A stretch of DNA of 13,986 nucleotides, taken from contig JAQUNY010000032.1 in assembly GCA_028717405.1 (NCBI GenBank), positions 1-13,986 on the forward strand, in the 5' to 3' direction. Below, in pieces: positions 13,831 through 13,986 of the stretch. The notes below the pieces were generated by a model. It saw only the letters and a list, made by a program, of their open reading frames with translations, did no database searches and was not told the DNA's origin. This DNA comes from Eubacteriales bacterium. GTDB lineage: Bacteria > Bacillota > Clostridia > JAQUNY01. The number at the start of each line of letters is the position of its first letter. The stretch's first letter is position 1. A program made the position numbers and the translations under genes.

Positions 13831-13986
13831 AAAGTACTCCTGCCGCCTTCCCGATTACAAGGCCGGCCAGCTTTTCAAGGTTGTCCGCTTTTGCATCCAA
13901 TATCTCAAAATCCTTAACTGAAACCCCAAATGCCTTCTTTACGAAAAATGATAATTCGACTATCCCGAAGGAATCGATCAGGCCTG
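13829..13986 (-). CDS. Acyl carrier protein, DltC-like (5' end outside window)
   Basis: The visible 51 C-terminal residues begin GLIDSFGIVEL, the phosphopantetheine attachment region of an acyl carrier protein. The Ser codon is at 13972-13970. DSF, rather than the DSL of fatty-acid carriers, and the following FGVSVKDFEILDAKADN resemble DltC (IIDSF ... EVSIMDFD). The rest is a normal helix ending in AAGVL and a TAA stop. The protein would carry an activated acyl group as a thioester in the cytoplasm and present it to the MBOAT. It is the first visible gene of the leftward set (carrier, microprotein, ligase), and any promoter lies outside the window. A carrier for a different pathway is possible, but the neighbours argue for envelope acylation. 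Confidence 0.85.
   Translation of the reverse strand, partial: GLIDSFGIVELSFFVKKAFGVSVKDFEILDAKADNLEKLAGLVIGKAAGVL

Overview
The window looks like chromosomal DNA of a Bacillota (Clostridia-like) bacterium. The signs are AGGAGG-type ribosome binding sites, a TypA/BipA GTPase, an mltG-trmR-trhP gene order like the B. subtilis yrrL-yrrM-yrrN/O neighbourhood, an AcsA-type ligase, and an envelope-acylation gene set resembling the Gram-positive Dlt pathway. No phage, plasmid or complete insertion sequence is visible.

Layout. (1) 1-355 is an AT-rich divergent intergenic region with inverted repeats, a promoter candidate and perhaps the first codons of a leftward gene. (2) 356-2893 (+) holds a ROK-family repressor and a glycerate kinase, probably one transcript. 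(3) 8993-2879 (-) is a co-directional housekeeping run: typA/bipA, mltG, an unidentified multi-pass membrane protein, trmR and trhP. TrhP (tRNA U34 hydroxylation) and TrmR (methylation to 5-methoxyuridine) would act in sequence. (4) 9022-9268 has back-to-back promoters for bipA and a tRNA-Glu(CTC), with the tRNA and its terminator. (5) 9376-13986 is the most interesting part. Rightward are an SGNH-hydrolase-fold membrane-anchored protein and an MBOAT acyltransferase. Leftward and convergent are an acyl carrier protein (cut by the window edge), a 40-residue membrane microprotein and an acetyl-CoA-synthetase-like ligase.

Region 5 can be read as a Dlt-like system for acylating a cell-envelope polymer. 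The ligase would activate a carboxylic acid, the carrier protein would hold it as a thioester, the MBOAT would pass it across the membrane, the microprotein would carry it on its C-terminal FxYxxF tyrosine (FEYSGF, as in DltX), and the SGNH protein would transfer it to the final acceptor. The ligase is AcsA-like rather than DltA-like, so the acyl group may not be D-alanine. The microprotein (13592-13714) is short enough to be missed by routine gene calling.

A second theme is short tandem or direct repeats between genes and inside genes as in-frame, low-complexity insertions in otherwise conserved enzymes. TrmR gains about 60 residues and a repeat-built N-terminus, the MBOAT gains about 58 residues of a hexapeptide repeat, and the ligase gains about 40. 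All function calls rest on motif recognition and gene order. No database search was possible.
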